In this document: in pieces, positions 15,526-23,969 of the stretch
How positions within the stretch are numbered: the stretch's first letter is position 1
Layout: every line of letters starts with the position of its first letter
Translations under genes and position numbers: made by a program
Notes under the pieces: generated by a model
What the model saw: only the letters and a program-made list of their open reading frames with translations
What the model was told of the DNA's origin: nothing
Database searches by the model: none
Assembly: GCA_030066085.1 (NCBI GenBank)
Contig: JASJCI010000012.1
Span: forward strand, 1 to 45,236
DNA length: 45,236 nucleotides
Origin: Gammaproteobacteria bacterium
Lineage (GTDB): Bacteria; Pseudomonadota; Gammaproteobacteria; GCA-001735895
Direction of reading: 5' to 3'

Positions 15526-17610
15526 TCATCCGGAAGTGTCTAGCGTCGGAAAAGACAGCTGGAACTCGACCCCCGGATCGCGGTTGACGACGTCGACCTC
15601 GGCGTGCATCGCGCTCGCCAGCTGCTGCACCAGCGCCAGGCCGATACCGGTACCGACCGTTTCGCGCGTCAGCTCGTTTTCCGCGCGGTAGAACAGGCGA
15701 AAGATTTTCTTCATTTGCCCGGCGGGGATACCCGGGCCGAAATCGCGCACCGCAAACCGGACCCGGTTATCGGCCAGTCGGCGGCAGGCCAGGTGGATCT
15801 CGCGCGTGTCGGCCGCGGCCGAAAACTTGACCGCGTTGTCGACCAGGTTGGTGAATATCTGCACGAAACCGTCGTGATCGATCCGGATGTGCGCCGCGTC
15901 GGCGTCCGCGTCGGTTTCCACCAGCAGGCGAAACCCGCTCGGATCGAGCTGGCTTTGCAGCCGCGGCCGCAGGTCGGCGAGCGCATCGGCGACGGTGGTT
16001 TCCGCCAGGCTCACGCCCTGTTCGTTGCGCGACACGCGCGCGAGCTGCAGCACGTTGTTGATCAGGCGGGTCAGGCGTTCGGCTTCGTGGAAGATGAAGT
16101 CGTAGTAGGTCTTGCGTCTGGCCTCGTCGGCCCAGCCCTCGCGCAGCATTTCGCCGTACATGCGAATCGACGTCAGCGGGGTCTTGAGTTCGTGGCTGAC
16201 CGCGGACACGAAGTCCTGTTGCTGGCGCGCCAGCGCAAGCTGCCGCAGGCCGAGCTGGTATAGCAGCACGAAACCGCCGACCAGTACCGCCGCCAGCACC
16301 AGCGCGGACCAGACGATGACCTTGCCGCCGGCTCCGAGCGGCAGGCTGGCGAGGGTAAATACCAGTTCGACATCGCCGAAGGGTGCAATCATGCGGCTCT
16401 GGTAGAGCAGCTCGTCGGCGTTGGTATCGGCAGCGGGCTGGTAACGCTGACCGTACTCCGGCTCGAGCTTGCGCAGGATGCCGCCGCGATAGGCAACGAT
16501 CAGGCGACTCATGGAGGCCAGCGTGGACTCGCGAAATGCCGGTTCGACCAGCGCATCGACAAACGGCCGCTGCTCGAACAGGATTCCCTGCACGTAACGC
16601 TCGTCCTGGTTCCAGACGCGCCGAAACAGCACGAAGTGACCGCTGTCGAGCAACGCGAAGGTCATCGGCTCGACTTCGCTTTCGAAAGTTTCGATACGCA
16701 GCGGCTGGCGCGGGGCGGAGGCATCATCGTCATCGGCGGCAAATTTGGAAAACTGCGCCGGGCCGTCCTCGAACGTCCGCGGCAGGTTGACCCTCTCCTT
16801 GCGCGAGCGTTTTTCGAGCTCCGGTGCCGCCTGTTCTTCTTCGAGCACCTCGAACTCGGCGACCCGGTAGGTGTCTTCCAGCTGCAGGTCCGATACCTGT
16901 TCGGCGGGTGCGCTGCTGCTCGCGGCAGGCGCCGCCGGTTCGCGCGCGATCAAGCGGTCGAAAGCGGACTGGCCGAGCTTGTTCGCTTCGCTATCGGCCC
17001 GCGGACCGGTGCCGCTGCCGGCGCCCGGTGACAGGCGCGGGCTTTCGGCTTCGAGCGCTGCCGGCGCATCCATTTCCGGCATTTGCCGATCGACGCTTGC
17101 AGCCTCCGACGCGAGGGCAACTTCCGCGCCGGCCGCGGCATCACCGCGAGCCACCAGCCGGTTGCGATCGAGGATACCGCGGATCCGCGCCTCGCGGGCG
17201 CGGCGCTGGTCCAGTTCACCGGCGCTTATACCGAAACCGGGCACGTCGCTATCGGGTAGCAGCGGGGTGCGCAGGCGGCCCGCGGTATCGACCTGGAAAT
17301 AACCGAGCACGCCGGGCATATCGGCCGTCGATGCCAGGTTGGACAGCGGCGAACGCTGCAGGAAAGCGTCGCTTTCCCCACCGGCGACGTTGAGAAATTC
17401 GTAGTCGCTGATCGGCCGCTGCTCCTCGCGCTCGCTCAGCTCGCGAAAGCCGGCATCGATCCGCTGCGCGAGATCGCGCGCGAGCCGCTGATGCTGGTAA
17501 AAGGCTTCCCACTTGAGCTGCCCGTAGGCCTGGTAGACCAGGATCGAGGACGGCAGCGCCAGCGCCAGGAAAAACAGCCCCAGTAGCGCCGCGAGGCGAT
17601 TACGGGTCAT
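15526..17610 (-). CDS. Sensor histidine kinase with large periplasmic domain
   Basis: The 694-residue protein has one N-terminal membrane helix (residues 7-27), about 400 residues outside the membrane, a second helix (about 433-453), then HisKA with His 473 in VSHELKTPLTS. The HATPase domain follows, with FTNLVDNAVKF (N box), DFGPGIP (G1), FRLFYRAENE (F) and GTGIGLALV (G2). The periplasmic part contains a long Ala/Ser/Glu-rich low-complexity middle (roughly 170-290) and no recognised sensor fold. It overlaps the response regulator stop by ATGA. Its partner system and target are inferred to be the divergent pspA operon. Confidence 0.9.
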   Translation of the reverse strand: MTRNRLAALLGLFFLALALPSSILVYQAYGQLKWEAFYQHQRLARDLAQRIDAGFRELSEREEQRPISDYEFLNVAGGESDAFLQRSPLSNLASTADMPGVLGYFQVDTAGRLRTPLLPDSDVPGFGISAGELDQRRAREARIRGILDRNRLVARGDAAAGAEVALASEAASVDRQMPEMDAPAALEAESPRLSPGAGSGTGPRADSEANKLGQSAFDRLIAREPAAPAASSSAPAEQVSDLQLEDTYRVAEFEVLEEEQAAPELEKRSRKERVNLPRTFEDGPAQFSKFAADDDDASAPRQPLRIETFESEVEPMTFALLDSGHFVLFRRVWNQDERYVQGILFEQRPFVDALVEPAFRESTLASMSRLIVAYRGGILRKLEPEYGQRYQPAADTNADELLYQSRMIAPFGDVELVFTLASLPLGAGGKVIVWSALVLAAVLVGGFVLLYQLGLRQLALARQQQDFVSAVSHELKTPLTSIRMYGEMLREGWADEARRKTYYDFIFHEAERLTRLINNVLQLARVSRNEQGVSLAETTVADALADLRPRLQSQLDPSGFRLLVETDADADAAHIRIDHDGFVQIFTNLVDNAVKFSAAADTREIHLACRRLADNRVRFAVRDFGPGIPAGQMKKIFRLFYRAENELTRETVGTGIGLALVQQLASAMHAEVDVVNRDPGVEFQLSFPTLDTSG

Positions 17611-18302
17611 GTATCGGCAACCAGCAGGCGATAACCCGCGCCGCGCACCGTAACCAGCGCGCTCGGTTCGGTCGGGTCGGCCTCGATCTTGCGCCGCAGC
17701 TTGGCGACGTGAATATCGACCGTGCGAGTCTCGATTTCGAGGTGATTGGCGTAACCCCAGACGCGCGCGAGTAATTCCTCGCGCGGCACCGGGCGATCGC
17801 TGTGCTGCGCGAGGTAAACCAGCAAGTCCATCTCGCGGCGGGTAAACGCGGTGTCGCCAGCGCACAGGTTCTCGGTATCCGCCACCACCCCGTTGGCGAG
17901 CCGGATCTCGCGCTCGGGTTTGTCTCCGATCCCGGCACGGCGCAACACCGCCTGCACGCGCAGCACCAGCTGGGTCACCGAGAAAGGCTTGGCGACGTAA
18001 TCGTCGGCGCCGAGCGTCAGGCCCTGCACGATGTCCTCGTCGGCGGATTTGGCGGTCAACATGATCACCGGCTGCTGCCGGTCCTGCTGCCGAATGCGGC
18101 TGCAGATCTCGAAACCGTCGATACCGGGCAGCATCACGTCGAGCAGGATCATGTCGTAGCGCCCGGACAGCGCCTTGTGCAGCCCGTCTTCGCCATGCTC
18201 GGCGGTATCGACCTCGTAGCCGTGGTAAACGAACACGTCGACGAGGCCGCTGCGAATCACGGCCTCGTCCTCGACGATCAGCAAGCGCGGCTTATGCGCC
18301 AT
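17607..18302 (-). CDS. Response regulator, OmpR/PhoB family
   Basis: The 231-residue protein has a receiver domain with acidic pair E11/D12, phospho-acceptor D55 (ILLDVMLPG), T83 and K105 (GADDYVAKPFS). A winged-helix DNA-binding domain follows (FTRREMDLLVYLAQHSDRPVPREELLARVWG ... TVDIHVAKLRRKIE ... TVRGAGYRL). ATG 18302 gives the standard N-terminus; longer frames upstream are not supported. It is transcribed away from pspA and followed by its kinase. Confidence 0.95.
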   Translation of the reverse strand: MAHKPRLLIVEDEAVIRSGLVDVFVYHGYEVDTAEHGEDGLHKALSGRYDMILLDVMLPGIDGFEICSRIRQQDRQQPVIMLTAKSADEDIVQGLTLGADDYVAKPFSVTQLVLRVQAVLRRAGIGDKPEREIRLANGVVADTENLCAGDTAFTRREMDLLVYLAQHSDRPVPREELLARVWGYANHLEIETRTVDIHVAKLRRKIEADPTEPSALVTVRGAGYRLLVADT

Positions 18303-18340
18303 GACAAGGGCTCGCGGTTGGACACGCTTCAATCCTAGCA

Positions 18341-18398
18341 CCGCGGTTTGGTCCCCAGGTAAATTTTTTGTAAACCGCGGACGGCGGGTTTTACCAAA
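18341..18398. promoter_or_regulatory. Palindrome cluster between the two-component genes and pspA
   Basis: CCGCGGTTT (18341-18349) and AAACCGCGG (18372-18380) form a perfect 9-bp inverted repeat. Between and beside the arms lie two GTAAA boxes ten bases apart (18360 and 18370). A further inverted pair, GGTAAA / TTTACC, lies at 18359-18364 and 18390-18395. The ten-base direct repeat is the spacing used by OmpR-family regulators, so this is the likely binding site for the adjacent regulator. Confidence 0.5.
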
Positions 18399-18466
18399 TG
18401 GGGCCTGTTGCCAGGCGATGCGAGGGACCAGAATCGGCTCATGTTTCACCACAGCGGAGTAGATCC

Positions 18467-19012
18467 ATGGCCCTGGTCAACCGATTGACCCGCCTGTTCC
18501 AGGCGGACTTCCACGCGGTCCTCGATCGTATCGAGGAGCCCGATCTGCAGCTCAGGCAGGCGGTACGCGAAATGCAGTTCGCGCTCGAGCAGGACCGGCA
18601 GCGCTGTCACCTGCTGGGTCACGAATCCGGTGAACTCGCGCGCCAGGCCAGCAACACCCGCGCCGCGCTCGACGCCTTCGACGAGGAACTGGATCTTTGC
18701 CTGGCGGCCAACAAGGAAGACCTCGCGCGCGACCTGGTGCGGCGCAAGCTCGTCGCCCAGCGGCAGCTCGAAGCCATCGAGCGGCAGACCGAACAGGTCG
18801 ACGCACAGATCAAAATCCTCGAGCAGCGCACCGAGGAACAGCAGCAACAGCTCGAAAGCATGAAGCAAAAGCTCGACTTGCTGGTGAACCGGGAAGACAT
18901 GGCTGGTGAGCCGCTGGTGCACGGCGGCGAGCCGATCCGCGGCGAGGAAATCGAAATCGCCCTGCTACGCGAGAAACAGCGACGCGCCAAACGCAAGCAG
19001 GCCAGCTCATGA
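18467..19012 (+). CDS. pspA: PspA/IM30 family protein
   Basis: The 181-residue protein is almost entirely coiled coil: NRLTRLFQADFHAVLDRIEEPDLQLRQAVREMQFALEQ, then long Gln/Glu-rich helices. PspA-type proteins bind the inner membrane under stress and are relatives of ESCRT-III. It is shorter than E. coli PspA (222 residues) and ends in a basic tail (EKQRRAKRKQ). GGAGT precedes ATG 18467. It is the first gene of a three-gene operon with a membrane protein and a vWA protein; no pspB, pspC or pspF is nearby. The divergent two-component system probably controls it. Confidence 0.8.
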   Translation: MALVNRLTRLFQADFHAVLDRIEEPDLQLRQAVREMQFALEQDRQRCHLLGHESGELARQASNTRAALDAFDEELDLCLAANKEDLARDLVRRKLVAQRQLEAIERQTEQVDAQIKILEQRTEEQQQQLESMKQKLDLLVNREDMAGEPLVHGGEPIRGEEIEIALLREKQRRAKRKQASS

Positions 19013-19575
19013 ACAGGCCCGGAATTTTCGACGGTCTCGTCGTTGCGCTGATGCTCGCGCTTGCGGCCGGCGCCGCCAGCCTGCTGTTCGGCGGCTTCAT
19101 CGCCCGGGCTTCGCTGGTCGGCATCATCCTGCACGCGGCGGTGCTGGCTTATCTCGTTTACCTGCTGCGGCGCGCGGGCGCCCGTGTCGGCAAGCTGGTG
19201 GTGGTCGCGGCCTGGGCCCTGCTGGCAGCCGTCAACTGGCTGCTGCCGGTGCCGCTGCTGGAACAGATCCTGCTGCTGGCGGCACTCGCCTGGCTGGTGC
19301 GCTCGCTTTACTTTCACGCCTCGCTGATCGGCGCCGCGCTCGACTTCGGGCTGGTATCGACCGGCCTCGCGGCCGCGGCCTGGGCCGTGATCAACACCGG
19401 CAGCCTCGCGGTAGCCCTGTGGAGTTTCTTCCTGCTGCAGGCGCTGTTCTGCCTGATACCGCATTCACCAGGACGGCAAGGCGCCGAGCGGGCCGCCGAG
19501 GATATCCACGCGGCGTCGTTCCAGGCGGCCCACCGGGTTGCTCTCGACGCGGTGCGCAAACTTTCAACACCCTGA
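19009..19575 (+). CDS. Multi-pass membrane protein of the pspA operon
   Basis: The 188-residue protein has about six predicted helices between residues 8 and 150, with few charges, and a soluble C-terminus of about 40 residues with several His and Arg. The start overlaps the pspA stop as ATGA, so translation is coupled. I do not recognise the family. A role as a membrane partner or anchor for the PspA-like protein is inferred only from coupling and topology. Confidence 0.75.
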   Translation: MNRPGIFDGLVVALMLALAAGAASLLFGGFIARASLVGIILHAAVLAYLVYLLRRAGARVGKLVVVAAWALLAAVNWLLPVPLLEQILLLAALAWLVRSLYFHASLIGAALDFGLVSTGLAAAAWAVINTGSLAVALWSFFLLQALFCLIPHSPGRQGAERAAEDIHAASFQAAHRVALDAVRKLSTP

Positions 19576-19590
19576 CCCAAGGAGTTTTCG

Positions 19591-20790
19591 ATGAAACGCA
19601 CAAGCTTCAACAGCAAAATCGTCGCGCTGGCACTGCTGGCCATCACCGCCGGCGGTATCGGGCTGTACCCGGCCTGGCAGAATGCCGGCGCAATTTCGAC
19701 GGGCCCGCTGCCCGCTGGTCAACAGCATCGTATCGAGGTGGTTTTTATCCTCGATACGACCAGCAGCATGAGCGGCCTGATCCAGGCCGCCAGGGACAAG
19801 ATCTGGTCGATTGCCAACAGCATGGCGTCGGCGCAGCAAAACCCCGACATCAAAATGGGACTGGTCGCATTCCGGGATCGCGGCGATGCTTACGTCACCC
19901 GCGTGTTCGACCTGTCCAGCGATCTCGACGCCATGTACGCGCAACTGATGGATTTTCGCGCCGAGGGTGGCGGCGATGCGCCGGAAAGCGTCAACCAGGC
20001 GCTGTACGACGCGATCCACAAGATCGGCTGGAGCCAGGACGACAGCGTCTACAAGGTCGCATTCCTGGTCGGCGACGCACCGCCGCACATGGACTATGCC
20101 GACGATGTCAGGTATCCGCTCACGCTCGCCTTGGCGGCCGAGCGGGGCATCATCGTCAACACCATCCAGAGCGGTCAGCACCAGCTCACGCGGCCCGCCT
20201 GGCGCAATATCGCCGCACTCGGCAGGGGCGAATATTTCCAGGTCGAGGACTCGGGCAACGCGGTCGCGATCGCGACGCCGTTCGACGCCGAACTGTCGAA
20301 CCTGTCGGCCCAACTCGAGGATACCCGCATGTACTTCGGTGATGCCGAGGTCCGCAGGGAACAGCAGGCCAGGCTCGACGCCGTCAAGAAGCTGCGCGAG
20401 GAACTGTCGGAAGAAGCCCTGGCGCGCCGCGCTACCTTCAACGCCAGCGCCAGCGGCAGGAAAAACTTTCTCGGCAAAAGCGAGCTGGTCGATGCCGTCA
20501 CCTCGGGCGAGATTCAACTCGACGAAATCGAGACCGAGGAACTGCCCGCCAGCCTGCAATCGATGGCGCCGGCGGAACAGATGCAGGTGATTACCGACAA
20601 AGCCCGCCAACGCGAGGATTTGCAGCAACGCATCCGCGCCCTGTCCGAGTCGCGTGACCGCTACCTCGAGGCCGAGGTGGAGGCCGCCGGTGGTGCGAGC
20701 GATTCGCTCGACGAAAAAATCTACCGCGCGGTCAGGGACCAGGCGGCAACGGTCGGCCTGACCTACGACGACGACAACGCAAAATACTGA
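19591..20790 (+). CDS. Secreted von Willebrand factor A domain protein
   Basis: The 399-residue protein has an N-terminal signal or anchor helix (residues 9-26) and a vWA domain from about 47 to 240. The MIDAS motif is FILDTTSSMSG (D55, T57, S59, so Thr replaces the first Ser), with AFRDRGD and LVGDAPPH as later metal-site loops. The C-terminal 150 residues are helical and charged (AEVRREQQARLDAVKKLREEL ...). It has an AAGG-type ribosome site 16 bases after the membrane gene. vWA proteins often bind other proteins through Mg2+; here it is probably the periplasmic arm of the pspA module. Confidence 0.85.
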   Translation: MKRTSFNSKIVALALLAITAGGIGLYPAWQNAGAISTGPLPAGQQHRIEVVFILDTTSSMSGLIQAARDKIWSIANSMASAQQNPDIKMGLVAFRDRGDAYVTRVFDLSSDLDAMYAQLMDFRAEGGGDAPESVNQALYDAIHKIGWSQDDSVYKVAFLVGDAPPHMDYADDVRYPLTLALAAERGIIVNTIQSGQHQLTRPAWRNIAALGRGEYFQVEDSGNAVAIATPFDAELSNLSAQLEDTRMYFGDAEVRREQQARLDAVKKLREELSEEALARRATFNASASGRKNFLGKSELVDAVTSGEIQLDEIETEELPASLQSMAPAEQMQVITDKARQREDLQQRIRALSESRDRYLEAEVEAAGGASDSLDEKIYRAVRDQAATVGLTYDDDNAKY

Positions 20791-20847
20791 GTTTCGACTG
20801 ATTCCCCGCGCAGGCGGGGATCGGAAACAACCCTGAGTCTCCTCTCC

Positions 20848-21234
20848 TCAAGGATTGGCCCGCGGCAGCTCCCGCGGGTCTTTTTTTGCCCGCGCATCGC
20901 GCAGCAGCAGGTAGAGCTCGTGCACGAGGCGCTCGTTGGACTGGATCTCGAGCCAGCGCTCCTTCGGCACGTGACGCTTGACCAGTTCACGCACCACCTT
21001 GAGGGTAAACGAATCGCTCTCGAGATTGGGATCATGCGTACCGGCGCTGATATTCTGGATCGTCCGGCTCAGGATAAAGGTCGTGGATTCATCGGCGTCC
21101 TGGTAGAGGCGGGTGCGAATGCGGTTCTCGGCAATCATTTCCTCGGTCGCAAGCCGCTGCTGGCGCACCTGCTGCAGCAGCAGGCCAAGGATAACCAGCG
21201 AGAACAGGGACACCAGGGTAGCCAGCATCGTCAT
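20848..21234 (-). CDS. Single-pass membrane protein, unknown function
   Basis: The 128-residue protein has an N-terminal helix (residues 3-22, MLATLVSLFSLVILGLLLQQV) followed by a charged, mostly helical domain ending in DARAKKDPRELPRANP. No family recognised. ATG 21234 was chosen; the Met two codons later (21228) is equally possible. Its last codons contain the terminator hairpin of the convergent vWA operon, so the C-terminal PRELPRANP is encoded by the hairpin itself. Confidence 0.6.
   Translation of the reverse strand: MTMLATLVSLFSLVILGLLLQQVRQQRLATEEMIAENRIRTRLYQDADESTTFILSRTIQNISAGTHDPNLESDSFTLKVVRELVKRHVPKERWLEIQSNERLVHELYLLLRDARAKKDPRELPRANP
20859..20887 (+). terminator. Terminator of the pspA-vWA operon, inside the end of the convergent gene
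   Basis: A 7-bp GC stem (CCCGCGG 20859-20865, CCGCGGG 20872-20878) is followed by TC and seven T residues on the plus strand. It lies 69 bases after the vWA stop and within the coding sequence of the minus-strand gene that ends at 20848. Confidence 0.85.
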
Positions 21235-21466
21235 GATCCGAAACTCTTTACTCGTTAGTTGTATCGACAGGGGCGAAGTGTAGCAGCTCACCGCGCGCGC
21301 CCGGCGCGATTGGGAACTAAGTCGCAAATCCGCTGGGAACTTTTCCTGCTTTGGCGCCGAACACGCCCACATCGGCGGTACCGATGCATCAATCTATCAC
21401 TATTGGAGGGTGGCAAACTTCGCCGGCTGTTTTTATAGTGGCGCCGAACCAGGAAGGAGATTACCC

Positions 21467-22492
21467 ATGACCCGGATCATCCTGTTGATCACGGCGCTGA
21501 TAACGCTCGCGCTGCCACTGGCCGCGTCCGCGGCCACCCCGGAACGCGGCAGCATCACGGGTGGCATCGCCCATGTAATGCCGGACTGGTTCAAGGAGAG
21601 CTTTCTCGAGATCGCCGAGGATGCCGCCGAGGCAGCCGAGGCCGACAAGCACGTGCTGCTGTTCTTTTCACTCAACGACTGCCCCTACTGCAGCCGCATG
21701 CTCGACGAATCCTTTCGCGCCGACCCCAACATGAGCCTGATTCGCACCCATTTCGATACGATTGCGATCAATGTCCGCGGCGATCGCGATATCGCGTTTA
21801 ACGACGAAATCGAGGTCACCGAGAAACAGCTGTCCGAGATCCTCGGTGTCTTTTCGACCCCGGCGATCCTGTTCCTCGACGCGGACAACAAGACCGTCGC
21901 GCGCGTCGACGGTTACCGCGCACCGGAGCGTTTTCGCGAGGTGCTCGCGTTCGTCTCGAGCAAGGCTTATCGCGACACGAGCCTGGCCGACTTCATGCAA
22001 CAGCGGCTCGACCAGGACGTCTATCGCCTGCGCGACAACCCGCTGTTCAGCGAGATCGACGACCTGTCGAGCGTGGCGGGACCGCTGATGGTAATTCTCG
22101 AGGACGGCAGCTGTTACGACTGCGAGGAATTCCACGATGGCGTCCTCGCCGATGCCGGCGTGCGCGCGGAGATGGAACCCTATACCGTCGTGCGCCTCGA
22201 CGCGCGCTCGACCGAGGCTATCGTCGACGTCGACGGCAGCAGCACGACCCCCGCGGCGCTGGCGCAAAAGCACACGATGATCTATCGCCCGGGGGTGCTG
22301 GTATTCGATCGCGGCGAACTGCTGCGACGTACCGACAGCCTGATCTACCCGCACCACTTCAAGGAAGGTTTGCGTTATATCTCCAGCGGCGCTTACCGCG
22401 CCGAAGACTACGAGACCTGGTCGACGCGGCGTACCGAGGAACTGCTCGAGGCCGGCGTCGAAATCTACCTCGGCCCGCCGAAAAAACCCTGA
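21467..22492 (+). CDS. Secreted protein with two thioredoxin-like domains
   Basis: The 341-residue protein has a signal peptide (residues 1-22). A first thioredoxin fold has the redox pair C72/C75 (NDCPYCSRM) and a cis-Pro region FSTPAILFLD. A second fold has C216/C219 (GSCYDCEEFH) and RPGVLVFDRG. The first domain resembles SoxW/thioredoxin_7-type periplasmic proteins. Two active CxxC pairs in one chain suggest an internal disulfide relay or reductase for periplasmic or c-type cytochrome thiols. The start has a strong AGGAAGGAGA site. It is monocistronic. Confidence 0.85.
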   Translation: MTRIILLITALITLALPLAASAATPERGSITGGIAHVMPDWFKESFLEIAEDAAEAAEADKHVLLFFSLNDCPYCSRMLDESFRADPNMSLIRTHFDTIAINVRGDRDIAFNDEIEVTEKQLSEILGVFSTPAILFLDADNKTVARVDGYRAPERFREVLAFVSSKAYRDTSLADFMQQRLDQDVYRLRDNPLFSEIDDLSSVAGPLMVILEDGSCYDCEEFHDGVLADAGVRAEMEPYTVVRLDARSTEAIVDVDGSSTTPAALAQKHTMIYRPGVLVFDRGELLRRTDSLIYPHHFKEGLRYISSGAYRAEDYETWSTRRTEELLEAGVEIYLGPPKKP

Positions 22493-22497
22493 CGCTC

Positions 22498-22603
22498 GCC
22501 GTCATTGCGAACGCCAGCAGAGCAATCTCCAGCTACTGCTAAACCGGCAGGAGAGTGCTTCGCCGAGCCTGCCCCGGCGCAAGCCGGCGCACGCAATGAC
22601 GGT
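22498..22603. repeat. Palindromic intergenic repeat, GTCATTGCGA family (copy 1)
   Basis: The left end CGTCATTGCG near 22499 is mirrored by CGCAATGACG near 22594, with AGCAATCTCC inside. It lies between the thioredoxin gene and ycaQ; no open frame. Confidence 0.7.
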
Positions 22604-22623
22604 GAATTCCGCCTCGCACCCGA

Positions 22624-22651
22624 TTTCAAAGCGGGACAGGTCGGGTAGAAT
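22624..22651 (+). promoter_or_regulatory. Candidate promoter for leaderless ycaQ
   Basis: TTTCAA (22624-22629) and TAGAAT (22646-22651) are 16 bases apart. The -10 box ends eight bases before the ATG, and no Shine-Dalgarno sequence lies between. Confidence 0.45.
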
Positions 22652-22659
22652 CGAGCAAC

Positions 22660-23841
22660 ATGTCGCTTGCCGCCAAACTCCGCCGAATCGCGCTGCATCA
22701 GCAGGGCCTGCTGCGCCCCGAGACCTTCGGTCGCGGCAAGGCGGCCACGCTGCGCGCGATCGAGCGTATCGGTTACGTGCAGATCGACACGATTTCAGTG
22801 GTCGAACGCGCGCATCATCACGTGTTACGCGCCCGGGTACCCAATTACCGGGCGGCCTTGCTCGACCGCCTGGTCGACGAACGCAAGGTATTCGAGTACT
22901 GGTTTCATGCCGCGGCCTGGCTGCCGATGCGCGACTATCGCTTCGCGCTGCCGCGCATGGCCGAAATCAACGGCGACCGCAACTGGTTCCCGCAACAGGA
23001 CCAGCGCCTGCGACGCGAAATCCTGCATCGAATCGAACACGAGGGCCCGCTGCGCACGCGCGATTTCGAGGACGAGCGCAGCGGCAGCACGGGCTGGTGG
23101 GACTGGAAACCCGCCAAGCAGGCGCTGGAGCAGCTGTTCATGCAGGGTGAGCTGATGGTCAGCGCGCGCGACGGATTTCAGAAGGTCTACGATCTGCCCG
23201 AGCGTGTTCTGCCGGACTGGGTCGATACCCGCAGCCCGGACATGCTCGAGTACGCGGGCTACCTGGTCGATACGACCCTGCGCGCGCATGGTTTCGCCAG
23301 CCAGAAATCGATGACTTACCTGCGCAAGGGCAAACCGCTGCGCGCGGCGGTGGTTGAAATCCTGGACCGGCGCATCGCCGACCGGCAACTGACCACGCTT
23401 GCGCTGCGCGACGGCAATACCGTTTACATCGATCCCGAGAAACTCGAGGCGCGCGCACCGCGCAGCGCGGGCCAGGTGCGTATCCTGTCGCCGTTCGACA
23501 ACAGCCTGATCCAGCGCGAGCGCGTCCGCGGCCTGTTCGACTTCGATTTCCAGATCGAGTGTTACCTGCCGCAACACAAGCGCCAGTTCGGCTATTTTTG
23601 CCTGCCGCTGCTCTACCGCGACCGTTTCGTCGGCCGCATCGACTGCAAGGCCCACCGGCGCGAGGGCCGGCTCGAACTGCGCGCGCTGCATCTCGAAGCC
23701 CGCGTCGACGACGAGTTCCATCGGCTGCTCGAGGCAGCGCTGGTGGATTTTGCCGCGTTCAACGGCTGCGACGACATCGATGACCGCGCGCTGCCGACCC
23801 GTAAAATCACCGACAGCCCGCCCGCACGGCGCGCGACATGA
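22660..23841 (+). CDS. ycaQ: YcaQ/AlkX-type DNA glycosylase, winged-helix protein
   Basis: The 393-residue protein of the HTH_42 family contains the catalytic QxD motif in IERIGYVQIDTISVVERAHHHVLRARV and the FEYWFHAAAWLPM segment. It also has the long conserved C-terminal half (RILSPFDNSLIQRERVRGLFDFDFQIECYLP). E. coli YcaQ unhooks interstrand DNA crosslinks and removes N7-alkylguanine. Length and motifs are normal, so activity is likely kept. No DNA-repair partner lies next to it. Confidence 0.92.
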   Translation: MSLAAKLRRIALHQQGLLRPETFGRGKAATLRAIERIGYVQIDTISVVERAHHHVLRARVPNYRAALLDRLVDERKVFEYWFHAAAWLPMRDYRFALPRMAEINGDRNWFPQQDQRLRREILHRIEHEGPLRTRDFEDERSGSTGWWDWKPAKQALEQLFMQGELMVSARDGFQKVYDLPERVLPDWVDTRSPDMLEYAGYLVDTTLRAHGFASQKSMTYLRKGKPLRAAVVEILDRRIADRQLTTLALRDGNTVYIDPEKLEARAPRSAGQVRILSPFDNSLIQRERVRGLFDFDFQIECYLPQHKRQFGYFCLPLLYRDRFVGRIDCKAHRREGRLELRALHLEARVDDEFHRLLEAALVDFAAFNGCDDIDDRALPTRKITDSPPARRAT

Positions 23842-23854
23842 GCCCCGAAAAACC

Positions 23855-23892
23855 GGGGACGTACCCCATTTTCCCGTTCGGGGACGTACCCC
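23855..23892. repeat. Two direct copies of GGGGACGTACCCC
   Basis: The near-palindromic 13-mer occurs at 23855-23867 and 23880-23892 (period 25), each followed by a TTTTC tract, just after the ycaQ stop. No transposase is nearby. Confidence 0.7.
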
Positions 23893-23969
23893 GTTTTCGG
23901 TCGTCGTTGCGCACCCGGGGGCTCGAGCACGCGGAGAGCCAATCTTGCCATCGCTGCGGGGTCTCGAGG

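Noticed and set aside
18398-18415. Possible sigma54 promoter (TGGGGCCTGTTGCC) upstream of pspA
   Set aside because: The GG to GC distance is 8 instead of 10 bases, so it does not fit the -24/-12 rule.
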